64,000 nucleotides of DNA from Dehalobacter alkaniphilus (GCA_040500365.1 CP148031.1:2046001-2110000), one strand, 5' to 3'; numbered from the stretch's first letter, positions 42,428 to 51,438 are shown. Notes: generated by a model from the letters alone, not told the origin. Made by a program: numbers and translations.

Positions 42428-43837
42428 ATGCTTATCCATGTCGTCAAAGCGAATCAAACTTTGGATCAGATTGCAATTACATATCGGATCTCGCCGGCAT
42501 CAATCATAAGCGTGAATGGACTTGTTGAACCTGTACAACTGCTGACCGGACTAGCATTAGTTATACCAACTGAAGATGTCCTCCATACTGTGAAATCGGG
42601 AGAAACATTATGGAGAATTGCCCAGACTTATGGAACGACCGTACAAGTCATTCTCGGAAACAATCAAATTACGAACCCTGCCAATATTTATCCTGGTCAG
42701 TTGATCACCATTCCTGCCAGACGGCATCGCGTCCTTGCTGGGGAGACTTTATGGTTTATTGCTCAAAAATATCAAGTCTCTTTACAAAACCTCATTAAAG
42801 TCAATAACATCACGAACGCCAATTTGATCTATCCGGGCACTGTACTCATTATCCCGCGTAAACCTCGACCAACCATCGATGTCAATGGCTATATCTATCG
42901 CTTCAGTCAGGACGCGGTTGCTACTGTCAATCGGGAAGCTGAACATCTTACATATTTAAGTCCTTTTGCCTACTTGATTAGAGAGGATGGAAGCCTGCAG
43001 ACAATTGATGATCTTCCGCTCATTCAAGCTGCCATATCAAAAAAGGTGACCCCTATGATGTCTATTACCAACTTTACGTCGACTACGCGTGGAGAAAATC
43101 TTGCTCATCTCGTTTTAACCAATACTGAAGCCATTAATCGGTTATTGACAAATGCCATCAATATCATGAAAGAAAAGGGTTATCGGGGACTTAACATTGA
43201 TTTTGAAAACGTGCTTCCCGAAGACAGGGAAGCTTATAACGCTTTGCTTCAAACAGCCGTAACCCGTCTTCATGCAGAGGGTTTCTTCGTCTCAACGGCT
43301 TTAGCGCCAAAATTAAGTGCTGAACAACGGGGACTGCTATATGAGGCGCACGATTATCCAGCCCATGGCCGAATTGTAGATTTCGTTGTTCTCATGACCT
43401 ATGAATGGGGGTGGCGTGGTGCTTCACCGCAGGCAATTTCTCCCTTGAATCAGATTAAACGGGTTTTGGACTATGCTGCTTCAGTCATTCCAAGAGAAAA
43501 AATCTTTTTTGGCTTTCAAATTTATGCCAGAGACTGGCTTTTGCCGCATGTCTCCGGCCAAATTGCCGAAACCTTTGGGATGGATGAAGCAATGTCCAGG
43601 GCCCTTCGATACCATGCTGAGATCCAGTACGACACGGTTCCCCAGTCCCCTTTCTACCGGTATACGGATACGCAGGGAAACGGTCACGAAGTGTGGTTTG
43701 AGGATGCCCGCAGTGCCCAGGCCAAATTTGATACCGTCAAAGCTTATGGCTTAAGAGGTATTAGTTATTGGGCTTTAGCCTATCCCTTCCCTCAAAACTG
43801 GGCTTTGCTGGAAGATAATTTTACGATCCGGAAATGA
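42428..43837 (+). CDS. LysM-GH18 glycosidase (YaaH/SleL-like spore peptidoglycan hydrolase)
   Basis: 469 residues. Three LysM modules occupy about residues 2-47, 52-97 and 98-143 ('HTVKSGETLWRIAQTYGTT', 'HRVLAGETLWFIAQKY'). A GH18 TIM barrel runs from about 150 to the end, with the catalytic DxE region in 'GYRGLNIDFENVLPED' and 'VLMTYEWGW'. Proteins of this plan (SleL, YaaH) cut cortex muramic-delta-lactam peptidoglycan during germination. No signal peptide is present, as in those spore proteins. ATG 42428 has GGAGG six bases upstream. It is divergent from spoIIIAA. Confidence 0.88.
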   Translation: MLIHVVKANQTLDQIAITYRISPASIISVNGLVEPVQLLTGLALVIPTEDVLHTVKSGETLWRIAQTYGTTVQVILGNNQITNPANIYPGQLITIPARRHRVLAGETLWFIAQKYQVSLQNLIKVNNITNANLIYPGTVLIIPRKPRPTIDVNGYIYRFSQDAVATVNREAEHLTYLSPFAYLIREDGSLQTIDDLPLIQAAISKKVTPMMSITNFTSTTRGENLAHLVLTNTEAINRLLTNAINIMKEKGYRGLNIDFENVLPEDREAYNALLQTAVTRLHAEGFFVSTALAPKLSAEQRGLLYEAHDYPAHGRIVDFVVLMTYEWGWRGASPQAISPLNQIKRVLDYAASVIPREKIFFGFQIYARDWLLPHVSGQIAETFGMDEAMSRALRYHAEIQYDTVPQSPFYRYTDTQGNGHEVWFEDARSAQAKFDTVKAYGLRGISYWALAYPFPQNWALLEDNFTIRK

Positions 43838-43883
43838 GGAAATGAGAGATTCCTCAAATAGATTCTTACGTTTCACAAATAAT

Positions 43884-43927
43884 AAAGGGTTGTTGCTCAA
43901 GAAATTACTTGCCCAACAACCCTTTTT
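43884..43927. terminator. bidirectional rho-independent terminator
   Basis: AAAGGGTTGTTG (43884-43895) pairs with CAACAACCC (43914-43922), followed by TTTTT. It lies between the convergent GH18 gene and efp and serves both. Confidence 0.85.
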
Positions 43928-43961
43928 ATTCTAATTATTCTTTTTATGACAGACAAGCTTA

Positions 43962-44519
43962 TTAAGCCCGGGAAACATACGCTCCGCTTCTGGTGTCGAT
44001 AATCAGGACATCGCCTTCATTCACAAAGAATGGAACCTGAACCGTAGCGCCAGTCTCGACAGTCGCCGCTTTGGTACCGCCTGTGGCCGTATCACCCTTG
44101 ACTCCGGGCTCACATTCCGTTACTTTAAGCACAACTGTATTGGGAAGGTCTACCCCAATGACTTCACTATTATAGAGCAAGACGCCAAGGTTCATATTTT
44201 CTTTGAGCCACTTGACTTCCTGGCCAATTTGAGCCTCGGTCAGCATAATCTGCTCATAGCTTTCATTGTCCATCACAACGAATTGATCACCGTCTTTATA
44301 CAAATACTGCATCTCACGGCGATCCAGACGGGCTCTGGGAACTTTCTCCCCAGCATTGAATTTCTTTTCGACAACGCCGCCCGTTCTGACATTTTTGACT
44401 TTGGCACGCACAAAAGCAGCGCCTTTTCCAGGTTTCACGTGTTGGAATTCGACTATCTGAAATATATCGCCATCCAGTTCAATAGTCACTCCGGTTTTAA
44501 AATCGTTTGAAGAAATCAT
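43962..44519 (-). CDS. efp: translation elongation factor P
   Basis: 185 residues, three beta-barrel domains. The N-terminal KOW-like part contains 'FQHVKPGKGAAFVRAKVKN' with the conserved loop Lys at about residue 32. The signature 'GVDLPNTVVLKVTECEPGVKGDTA' is present. EF-P rescues ribosomes stalled at polyproline. AGGAGG precedes ATG 44519. It follows aroQ and pepP in the conserved aroQ-pepP-efp order. Confidence 0.96.
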   Translation of the reverse strand: MISSNDFKTGVTIELDGDIFQIVEFQHVKPGKGAAFVRAKVKNVRTGGVVEKKFNAGEKVPRARLDRREMQYLYKDGDQFVVMDNESYEQIMLTEAQIGQEVKWLKENMNLGVLLYNSEVIGVDLPNTVVLKVTECEPGVKGDTATGGTKAATVETGATVQVPFFVNEGDVLIIDTRSGAYVSRA

Positions 44520-44584
44520 TTTGCTGATCCTCCTATAATATTGTAGATTCTTTTATGTATCAATAACGGATACAAGTCATACCA

Positions 44585-45643
44585 CTAATCAATAATAATG
44601 CACTGCTTTGGCGTCTGTGTCAATACTTCCGAACCAGAATTTGTGACTAACGCGACATCTTCAATTCTGACGCCGCCCCAGTCAGGGATATAAATTCCGG
44701 GTTCAATCGTAAGCACCATCCCCGGTTCAAGTATCGTTTCATCACGGGTATTTAAATACGGCGTCTCATGGATCTCGATCCCGAGGGAGTGCCCCAGACT
44801 GTGACCGAAATATTCACCGTAACCGGCACGTGTAATCACTTCTCTGGCTGCCGCGTCGACATCTTTGGCCTTAACGCCGGGCTTCAGAGCTTTAAGCCCG
44901 GCCAGCTGCGCCTCGAGCACGATATCGTAAACTTCCAGGTGCTTGCTCTCAGGCTTTCCCAAAAACAGCGTCCGTGTGAAATCGGAACAATACCTTTGGT
45001 AGACCGCTCCAATATCGAGCGTTAAAAATTCCCCTTTTTGCATCTTTTTACTGGAAGCTGTACCGTGCGGTAACGAGGAGCGTATCCCTGAGGCCACAAT
45101 ATAGTCAAACGAACGGCCGCTGGCCCCCATTTTTCTTTGCGAGAATTCTAGTTCCAGAGAAAGCTCTTCTTCCGTCATTCCCGGATAAATCTTGCTAAGC
45201 GTCTGGGCAAAGGCATGGTCCGTGATTCCAATCGCTTGGCGAATCAGCGCAATTTCTGTTTCATCCTTAATTTGTCGAAGCTTCTTGAAGAGTGCTGAGG
45301 CATTCTCGAATCTGCGCCCGTCAAGAGTTTTCTGCAGTTTCTGGAAATCGCCCAGGGACAAAGCCTCTTCCTCAATCCCTATCACGATCAACCCTTTAAG
45401 CATTTCCCCGATGACTGTATAGGGATCTCCGGTCACTTTGACAATTTCAAAACCCGGAGCTTCCGCTGCGGCCTGTTCCATGTACCGGAAGTCTGTGAAC
45501 AGAATGGAACGTTCTGGTTCGATCAGCAAGGTTGCACTGGTTCCCGTGAAACCGCTCAAATAAAAAATATTGGGCGGTGAGGTCACGATCAGCGCATCAA
45601 GTTTATTCTCGGCCAGTCTCCGGCGAATCTTTTCCAGCCTCAT
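44585..45643 (-). CDS. pepP: Xaa-Pro aminopeptidase (M24 family)
   Basis: 352 residues: creatinase-type N-terminal domain (1-125) and a pita-bread M24 domain. Metal ligands are visible in 'LTLDIGAVYQRYCSDFTRTLF', 'FGHSLGHSLGIEIHE', 'LTIEPGIYI' and 'VRIEDVALV'. It removes an N-terminal residue before proline. ATG 45643 has AAAGGA nine bases upstream and lies inside the 3' end of aroQ. It is followed by efp. Confidence 0.9.
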   Translation of the reverse strand: MRLEKIRRRLAENKLDALIVTSPPNIFYLSGFTGTSATLLIEPERSILFTDFRYMEQAAAEAPGFEIVKVTGDPYTVIGEMLKGLIVIGIEEEALSLGDFQKLQKTLDGRRFENASALFKKLRQIKDETEIALIRQAIGITDHAFAQTLSKIYPGMTEEELSLELEFSQRKMGASGRSFDYIVASGIRSSLPHGTASSKKMQKGEFLTLDIGAVYQRYCSDFTRTLFLGKPESKHLEVYDIVLEAQLAGLKALKPGVKAKDVDAAAREVITRAGYGEYFGHSLGHSLGIEIHETPYLNTRDETILEPGMVLTIEPGIYIPDWGGVRIEDVALVTNSGSEVLTQTPKQCIIID

Positions 45644-46100
45644 GGTTGCTATTCCTTTCTTTCTGACGGTACTTTTGAAATTCCAGCGCATAGGCTAAGG
45701 CCAGAAAATAACTGTCTGTCCCGAGTCCGCTGATTTGCCCGACGCAAGCTCCGGCGATCACCGAATGGGAACGGAAACTTTCCCGGGCGTAAATATTCGA
45801 CAGATGCACTTCGAGAGCGGGTACGCTGACCCCTTTGATCGCATCGTAAAGCGCATAGCTCGTATGGGTCCAGGCCCCGGGGTTAAGGATTAAAAAATCA
45901 ACCGGCGTTAACTTTGTAATCCAGTCCACAAGCTCTCCTTCATAGTTCGTCTGACGGCACTCGACAGTGAAGCCATGTGTTTGGCCCGTCTCGATCAGTC
46001 TGCCGTTCACTTCATCAAGGGTTATTCTGCCGTATATATCCGGTTCTCTCTGCCCGAGAAGATGAAGATTGACACCATGGAAAACATGAATACGGTTCAT
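45603..46100 (-). CDS. aroQ: 3-dehydroquinate dehydratase, type II
   Basis: 165 residues. It converts 3-dehydroquinate to 3-dehydroshikimate. 'HGVNLHLLGQREPDIYGRIT' contains the catalytic Tyr of the lid, 'NPGAWTHTSYALYDAI' the substrate loop, and 'EVHLSNIYARESFRSHS' the conserved His/Arg. The C-terminal 15 residues extend beyond the family core and overlap pepP by 41 bases. GGAG precedes ATG 46100. aroB, aroK and aroE lie about 13 kb away, so the shikimate genes are in two clusters here. Confidence 0.94.
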   Translation of the reverse strand: MNRIHVFHGVNLHLLGQREPDIYGRITLDEVNGRLIETGQTHGFTVECRQTNYEGELVDWITKLTPVDFLILNPGAWTHTSYALYDAIKGVSVPALEVHLSNIYARESFRSHSVIAGACVGQISGLGTDSYFLALAYALEFQKYRQKERNSNHEAGKDSPETGRE

Positions 46101-46184
46101 AGGTCTCTCCTTCTTTATCTATTATTTTCTATAGAAAACAAAATAATGACATAGCCTTTTTCTATCTAAAATAAGGCATATCTC

Positions 46185-46190
46185 ATTATA
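46185..46190 (-). promoter_or_regulatory. probable -10 element of the aroQ-pepP-efp operon
   Basis: TATAAT on the minus strand in the context CGTTATAATGAG, about 85 bases before the aroQ start. A recognisable but weak -35 (TTTAAT) lies 17 bases upstream. Confidence 0.4.
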
Positions 46191-46262
46191 ACGAAAAAAT
46201 GAAGATTATTAAAATCATTTTAGTGATTTCTTTCAAATCGTTATGAACCGCGTCAGGGACAT

Positions 46263-46769
46263 CTATTTTGGCGCTTCGCTGTTCGTCTTCTCACTGTTCT
46301 GGGTCTGAGGATAAATAACCCCAAGTGCGGATTTTTCGCCTTCGATCCGCGGAGAATTGACAATGTTAATATTGCTCAGCATGATGCTGGTTTCAATAAC
46401 TCCATTTCCGGGACATTCCACTTTCCGGATTTCAGTCCTTGGCAGGATAAAATGCACCTCATGCGGAACTGTCGGTTCGCCGATTCTGGCAACCCGGATT
46501 TTTACACCTTCTACTTCAAGGATTACATCATCATACCGTTTTTGGGCACCGGTAAAAGAATTGCCTGGATTGTTGGCGTAAGCTGAACCGGCAGATCCGG
46601 AAGCACCATAACCGGAAGCCTGACGATCCGGAATATTGATGAGCTGTCCGATGACCAAAGCGCAGGGATCAATGCCGGGGTTTGCTTTGCTGATATCCTG
46701 CCAGCAGCACCCGTTTTGGCTGGCTAAAAGGAAAAATGTATCTCCTGACTTTATTGCATACTTTTTCAA
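46263..46769 (-). CDS. LysM-domain protein
   Basis: 168 residues. One LysM occupies residues 1-47 ('YAIKSGDTFFLLASQNG', 'ANPGIDPCALVIGQLINIP'). A Gly/Ala/Ser linker follows (about 50-70), then a beta-rich domain of unknown type ('ILEVEGVKIRVARIGEPTVP') and a polar tail. There is no signal peptide; spore-coat proteins such as SafA are organised similarly, but that is only a suggestion. The start is TTG 46769, with AAGGGG eight bases upstream. It lies just upstream of aroQ on the same strand. Confidence 0.7.
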   Translation of the reverse strand: MKKYAIKSGDTFFLLASQNGCCWQDISKANPGIDPCALVIGQLINIPDRQASGYGASGSAGSAYANNPGNSFTGAQKRYDDVILEVEGVKIRVARIGEPTVPHEVHFILPRTEIRKVECPGNGVIETSIMLSNINIVNSPRIEGEKSALGVIYPQTQNSEKTNSEAPK

Positions 46770-46878
46770 CGGCCCTACCCCTTTCTACATTTCCATATTA
46801 TGGGGATCAAGGTTGTCAGGTTCTTTTTTATCAAGTAGGTCTTTGACAGCTTTAACGATCAACCAGACACAATAGAAA

Positions 46879-47046
46879 GGAGATATCATCACCAAAATTG
46901 ACAATATCCCGGTTCAAAGGTCTTCCGACTTGATTCATGAAATTTATAAACATCAAGTCGGCGATAAGATTTCGGTCACTTACCTGAGGAATGGTAAAAC
47001 ATCCACGATATCAGCGATTCTTGGCCAAAGAGGCTCCAACATGTAG
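46879..47046 (+). pseudogene. C-terminal PDZ fragment of an HtrA/DegP-like protease
   Basis: In frame from GGA 46879 to TAG 47044-47046 one reads 55 residues starting 'GDIITKIDNIPVQRSSDLIH' and ending 'GQRGSNM'. This is the second half of a PDZ domain, with the typical 'VGDKISVTYLRNGK' strand. An in-frame stop at 46873-46875 precedes it, and no protease domain is present. It is the tail of a deleted htrA-type gene. Confidence 0.75.
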
Positions 47047-47093
47047 AAAGTGCTGTCAATGCGCCTCATGCAAAGGGTTTCTGTCAGCTTTAT

Positions 47094-48809
47094 TTACTTC
47101 TTATTCTTGTCCTTCTTCTCCATTGTAATTTGGGAAAGTACGAGTTTGGGTATGTTTTGCGGACATTGAGACTTTACAATGGCATAAGCATATTGCAATG
47201 AGAAGGGCTTTGGAAAATAAGCAAGATATCGGTTTTCCCAATGTGTGGGCGCATATTTAGCCTTGGCATGATGCAAAGCCTTAAAATCGTACGCATAATT
47301 CAAATTATCATAGATGTAGGCAAAAAACTTTTCATTCAGTGTGGTTTTGTCCCCTGACGCCACATTATAAAGAGGAGAAAGTCCCATATTGCCCCACTGT
47401 ACACCCTCACCTTTCATGACCATAAATGCTTCATAAATGATTTTCTCTATAACTCCCTGAGGGGCATTTTTTCTTCTTCTTGTTACATCGGCCAGATAGC
47501 CTAAACCACTTAAATAAGGCAGGAAAACCACAAATCCAAGCATTTGTTCCTGGGCATTGATTGCATAAAAATATCTCCGGTCAAGCGGATTATCTAGCCC
47601 TACCCCGCCAAGCATAAAGGACATTTCCGGAGTACGTTTATTCCGTAACCATTCTTCTGAAATTTGATGGATCTCCTTTTCTATTTCCAGATCCCGTGCT
47701 ACTTCAGGTTTATACTCTTTGACAGTGATCCCCGCTTTATTCGCATAGTTGACCGCTGCCCTCACTTTGGCCACTTTTCCGCCTGTAAGGGTATATTCTG
47801 AAAGATTAAAGCAGGCATCTTCCCCGTATTTCAGCACGCCAAACTGAGCGGCTTTATATAAATCAAGAAAATAATCGGTAACATTAAGCAGTAAAAGGTC
47901 AAGGCCATTCTGTTTGCAAAAAAATAATAATTCATTAAGAAAAATAAAACTATCCTTTTCGTCACAGATGATATCGCCACAGCAGACCAAAACGCCCCCG
48001 ATAGTTGTATAGGAGCACATGCCGTCAACGCTGCTGCTGAAGAAGTAGCGTTTGTCTTTTTCCAGGGACAGATAGGACATCGGGTTTTGTCCATATTTTA
48101 ACACTAATCTGCGAACCTTTTCCATATCCTGTTTATCATGAATATAATTGTAGACAAGGGGTTTCATCAGAAGCAGCGCCGAAGCAAAAATACAGATCCA
48201 GTTAATCATGATTAAAGTATCCGCATAAATACGGCCGTAATTGCTTTTGATTTCTAGCACGGAAGCATCCATAAAGATTAATAATTTGATGGAGCCTGCC
48301 AAAGCGCTAAAAACTGAGTGCACGTCGTTGATATGACCCCTCATCATGTATAAACCAATTGAGGCATTGGCAAAGAGTAAAACAAAAGAAATGCCAATAA
48401 ACACAAAAGCCCACTTTAACGTTACTTTATTAGGCAATCGGCAAAAGTCCTTATATGAAAGAACGAGTACTAACAGAACGAACAATTCAATGATCACGAT
48501 GGGAATACTAAATTTATGAAAACGTACAATTTGTAAAGCTAATGTTGCTGATAAAAAGATGACTTCGATAATCCAGGCATTACGAATCCTTTGGAATAAG
48601 CTGTAAGCAAGAAGAAGCATCAATAAGCCGAGCATAAAGGATAATACGCCATGAACCATGACATAACTCGGATTAATAATATTGCCATAAATATGCTCTA
48701 CTTGCCTTGTAAACTTAAAAGGCAACGCCGACAATAAGTTTGCAAATCCTGTCAATACCAAAAGAAATATAGAAAAGTTTTGTATTTGCCTTTTTATATA
48801 TGTACTCAT
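47094..48809 (-). CDS. phosphatidylglycerol lysyltransferase-like protein (MprF C-terminal, DUF2156)
   Basis: 571 residues. The N-terminal 220 residues contain about six membrane helices. The C-terminal soluble part is a GNAT-like DUF2156 domain with 'MCSYTTIGGVLVCCGDIICD', 'KVRAAVNYANKAGITVKEY', 'LGGVGLDNPLDRRYFYAI' and 'NMGLSPLYNV'. MprF-type enzymes transfer lysine from Lys-tRNA to phosphatidylglycerol and add positive charge to the membrane. The flippase half is shorter than in full MprF, and a separate flippase-like protein lies at 18-19 kb. ATG 48809 has AAGGA eight bases upstream. Confidence 0.82.
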   Translation of the reverse strand: MSTYIKRQIQNFSIFLLVLTGFANLLSALPFKFTRQVEHIYGNIINPSYVMVHGVLSFMLGLLMLLLAYSLFQRIRNAWIIEVIFLSATLALQIVRFHKFSIPIVIIELFVLLVLVLSYKDFCRLPNKVTLKWAFVFIGISFVLLFANASIGLYMMRGHINDVHSVFSALAGSIKLLIFMDASVLEIKSNYGRIYADTLIMINWICIFASALLLMKPLVYNYIHDKQDMEKVRRLVLKYGQNPMSYLSLEKDKRYFFSSSVDGMCSYTTIGGVLVCCGDIICDEKDSFIFLNELLFFCKQNGLDLLLLNVTDYFLDLYKAAQFGVLKYGEDACFNLSEYTLTGGKVAKVRAAVNYANKAGITVKEYKPEVARDLEIEKEIHQISEEWLRNKRTPEMSFMLGGVGLDNPLDRRYFYAINAQEQMLGFVVFLPYLSGLGYLADVTRRRKNAPQGVIEKIIYEAFMVMKGEGVQWGNMGLSPLYNVASGDKTTLNEKFFAYIYDNLNYAYDFKALHHAKAKYAPTHWENRYLAYFPKPFSLQYAYAIVKSQCPQNIPKLVLSQITMEKKDKNKK

Positions 48810-48874
48810 TTTTTAGTTCCTTCTGATATCCTTCTATACTCGTCTATATATTACCTGACGTGACAGGCAAAATC

Positions 48875-48910
48875 AAATGATTGAAGGTCTCGAAAATGAT
48901 TGAAGGTCTC
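48875..48910. repeat. 19-bp period tandem repeat at the break of the abrB remnant
   Basis: AAATGATTGAAGGTCTC occurs at 48875-48891 and again at 48894-48910. It begins where the AbrB-like reading frame stops, so it may mark the junction of the deletion that destroyed that gene. Confidence 0.7.
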
Positions 48911-48965
48911 AAATAGGCTTCGTAATTGTAACTTGTCCTTTTGAACTAATTCTTGATATTTCCAT
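48909..48965 (-). pseudogene. AbrB/MazE-type antitoxin, N-terminal fragment
   Basis: ATG 48965 is preceded by AGGTGG at seven bases. The 18 codons that follow give MEISRISSKGQVTITKPI, the unmistakable first strand of an AbrB-family swapped-hairpin DNA-binding domain, then TGA. The remaining 30-60 residues and any partner toxin are missing. Confidence 0.75.
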
Positions 48966-48987
48966 GACAGAACCACCTTTCTATTCT

Positions 48988-49194
48988 TTACATCTTTACT
49001 TTCTTTACGTCTACCATGCTACTGTTACAGGATATGTGCAAATCATTAACAGTCATCCATTGTTGTTCCCTTTCCCCGCATGACTTGTTGTCAAGTCTTT
49101 CGATGTGAATCTTCGATACGGCAAAATTTTTTAATTTAAAGAATTTGTACGCGCCTACAAATTCTTCGGTTAATAAAATAATTCGCTTGCCGCT
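48988..49194 (-). pseudogene. start-less open frame upstream of the abrB fragment
   Basis: 68 codons are open between an in-frame TAG (49197-49195) and TAA (48990-48988), containing 'EEFVGAYKFFKLKNFAVSKI' and 'QQWMTVNDLHISCNSSMVDV'. There is no plausible start codon with a ribosome site. The product is not recognised; it is probably the end of a degraded gene. The rest of the interval 49195-49379 shows nothing supportable. Confidence 0.3.
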
Positions 49195-49379
49195 CTATAC
49201 GAATTGATTTTCCTCTTTACTTAGTATACCGATTGAACTGTTTCCTTTATGCCATGATGAAAAATAAGACTGAATACCAAGCTCCTAATTTGTGATAAAA
49301 TGGTAATTACTTGATGAATTTGATATATCGAAAGATGAACCGATTAAATTAAATCATGTTGTTAGGGTGGTAAAAACAA

Positions 49380-49423
49380 ATTAAAGCAGCTGCCGGGGAA
49401 ATGTTCTCGGCAACTGCTTTAAT
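49380..49423 (-). terminator. rho-independent terminator of the amidohydrolase gene
   Basis: ATTAAAGCAG...CTGCTTTAAT arms (49380-49389 / 49414-49423) with an inner TGCCG/CGGCA pairing. On the minus strand a T-rich stretch follows. It begins 13 bases after the gene's stop. Confidence 0.75.
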
Positions 49424-49436
49424 ATGAAGTTGAAAT

Positions 49437-50429
49437 TTACAGCTTGAGCAGACGTTCAACATTGCCATGGGCAATCTTTTCCTTATCGGATGCGCTGATT
49501 GGCGCATTTTCAAGAAACGCCCGCGCGCGCTCGTTGCCGATATAAGGATAATCTACAGAGAATATGATCCTGTCTGCGCCCAATACCTGCAAGATAAATT
49601 GGAAGTGCGGCAGCGTAAACATACCGCTTGGCGTAACATAAACATGGTTTATAAAGGTTTCAGATATTGTTTTCGGGAGATGGGTTGCCTCTTTGGAAAG
49701 CGCTTCATCAAGGCGAGCAAGGAAGAACGGCACCATCTCGCCCCAATGACCTGCAATCAGCTGTAAATTGGGATATTTCACGAAAACACCCGCTAATATC
49801 ATCCGTAGAATGTGGATGCCTACTTCTGCGTGCCACCCCCAGCCAAACGCTGACAACCTGGCACTGACAACCGGATCCAATCCGGCATAATACGCCTCCT
49901 GCACGGTTCTGGCAGGAAATCCCGGGTGCATATAAATGGGCACCTTTAAAAAGTTCGCCATCTCAAGAACAGGCTCAAATTTAGGGTTATCAAGAAATGT
50001 TCCGTCTGCTGCCGGCCGTCCGCTAAGTAAAACCCCTTTGAAATTAAGCTCTTTTACAGTACGCTCCAGTTCATCTGCTGCTGCCTTCGGGTCTGCCCAC
50101 GGTAAAGTTGCAAAAGCTGCAAAGCGGTCAGGATATTTTCTAACCCTCTCTGCCATTTCATTGTTGGCTGCCTTCGCTATCGAAATAGCTTCCGGCGCAG
50201 GGATTAACTGCGTCATTGCCGTATAAGAAAGCACCTGCATATCAATTTTTCCCGCATCCATGCTTGCCAGCCACTTTTCTTCTACATTCCCATCTGTGTC
50301 TGTGGTGTAATAGGCCAATCCAGGTGAGTGGGAGTCTGGGACATAAGGGGCCATTTGCAACAAATTGCCAAATGACGCTGCGGTTATTTCTCTATTATTT
50401 ACATGTTCTTCTATTGTGATAATCTTCAT
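49437..50429 (-). CDS. amidohydrolase-2 family metal-dependent hydrolase/decarboxylase
   Basis: 330-residue TIM-barrel protein of the ACMSD/gamma-resorcylate decarboxylase group. The first metal motif is 'TIEEHVN' at residues 5-11, a His is in 'PIYMHPGFPART', then 'LIAGHWGEMVPFFLARLDEA', and the conserved Asp is in 'IIFSVDYPYIGNE' near 295. The substrate is unknown; relatives decarboxylate or hydrolyse aromatic or cyclic carboxylates. ATG 50429 has only a distant AAGGA. It is followed by a terminator and preceded by an amidohydrolase remnant. Confidence 0.8.
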   Translation of the reverse strand: MKIITIEEHVNNREITAASFGNLLQMAPYVPDSHSPGLAYYTTDTDGNVEEKWLASMDAGKIDMQVLSYTAMTQLIPAPEAISIAKAANNEMAERVRKYPDRFAAFATLPWADPKAAADELERTVKELNFKGVLLSGRPAADGTFLDNPKFEPVLEMANFLKVPIYMHPGFPARTVQEAYYAGLDPVVSARLSAFGWGWHAEVGIHILRMILAGVFVKYPNLQLIAGHWGEMVPFFLARLDEALSKEATHLPKTISETFINHVYVTPSGMFTLPHFQFILQVLGADRIIFSVDYPYIGNERARAFLENAPISASDKEKIAHGNVERLLKL

Positions 50430-50447
50430 TTTTTATTTATATTTCCT

Positions 50448-51101
50448 TTATGCGTTTATAAATGACTCAATCCCATTGACCCAAACGCGTTTAACATTAC
50501 GTATCGCTTGAATATCGGCAGTGGGGTCACCATCAACCAAAAGCAGATCCGCCCTGTGACCGGGTTTAATCATGCCTCTGTCTTTAAAGCCAAATAATTT
50601 GGCAGGAAGGCTGGTTGCGCTTTGAAGCGCCTGCACGGGAGTCATGCCCGCAGCCACAAACGCTTCGATTTCATCAAGCAAACCAATACCGTGGTCGATA
50701 CTGGCAGGGGCAAAGGGCGCATGATTTGCATCCGTACCTGCAATGACTGGTATCCCCGCATTCATTAAGGTTTTTAGTGTAATATCAATATTTTGTGAAT
50801 CCAAGTTGACATTAGGTATACGATTTAGAAAAGTGACCGTTTTTTTCATCATGCCCGAAGTAGGAACCGTAATGATCCCTTTTTCCAACATTTCTTCGAT
50901 CAGGGATTGCGTAATCGGGGCTTCAACCGGAATGTGGGTAATAATATCAACACCTGCGTCAATGGCTGTTTTGAAAGTGGCCATCGATACAGCATGGGCA
51001 AATACCAGAAGCTTATGTTCGTGTGCAGCCTCTGTCAAGGCGGTAATTGTTTCCGGGGATAAGATGATATTTCCTTCTATTTCATATACTTGGCGGACCA
51101 C
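50448..51101 (-). pseudogene. imidazolonepropionase-like amidohydrolase, C-terminal half
   Basis: 217 codons from GTG 51101 encode the second half of a ~400-residue amidohydrolase: 'AHEHKLLVFAHAVSMATFKT', 'GVDIITHIPVEA', 'VIAGTDANHAPFAPASIDHG', 'GMIKPGHRADLLLVDGDPTA'. The N-terminal beta domain and first metal motif HxH are missing, no ribosome site precedes the GTG, and a TAA lies six codons upstream. A short N-terminal amidohydrolase-like stub is on the opposite strand at 51252, so a rearrangement is likely. Whether the fragment is expressed is unknown. Confidence 0.65.
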
Positions 51102-51251
51102 CTCTCGAAGTAATGTTTACTTTACGGTAAAAAATAATTTACAGTTGACATGAATAACAGGTGGTTTGTTAGGGATCGTCAGGAATTGGACTTGCGAGAA
51201 CAAATATGAAGTAAGCGCTTGTCCCAAAATGAGAATTTAGGAGGGGAAGTT

Positions 51252-51365
51252 ATGTCAATAGAAATAACCAATGTACAGATTTTTGATGGCATAAAATTAA
51301 CGAATCATGATCTATACGCATGTAGAAACCGGACTTTCATCAAAGCTGGATCTACTGTCCGCTGA
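51252..51365 (+). pseudogene. amidohydrolase N-terminal stub with intact ribosome site
   Basis: AGGAGGGG is five bases before ATG 51252. The first ~20 codons, MSIEITNVQIFDGIKLTNHD, look like the opening strands of an imidazolonepropionase-type amidohydrolase. The frame then runs into unrelated sequence and stops at 51363-51365. It overlaps the next remnant in another frame. Confidence 0.6.
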
Positions 51366-51438
51366 AGAGCTTGACGAGTTAATGTCTGCAGCGGTTTCAA
51401 TTAAGAAATCGCTCGAGAAAATAGATGAAAATGAATAG
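51301..51438 (+). pseudogene. C-terminal fragment of an unidentified gene
   Basis: From ATG 51307 the frame gives 43 residues with an amphipathic, coiled-coil-like end ('SSKLDLLSAEELDELMSAAV', then 'KKSLEKIDENE'), stopping at 51436-51438. An in-frame TAA lies just upstream (51298-51300). It resembles the tail of a small helix-turn-helix regulator, but that is a guess. Confidence 0.35.
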
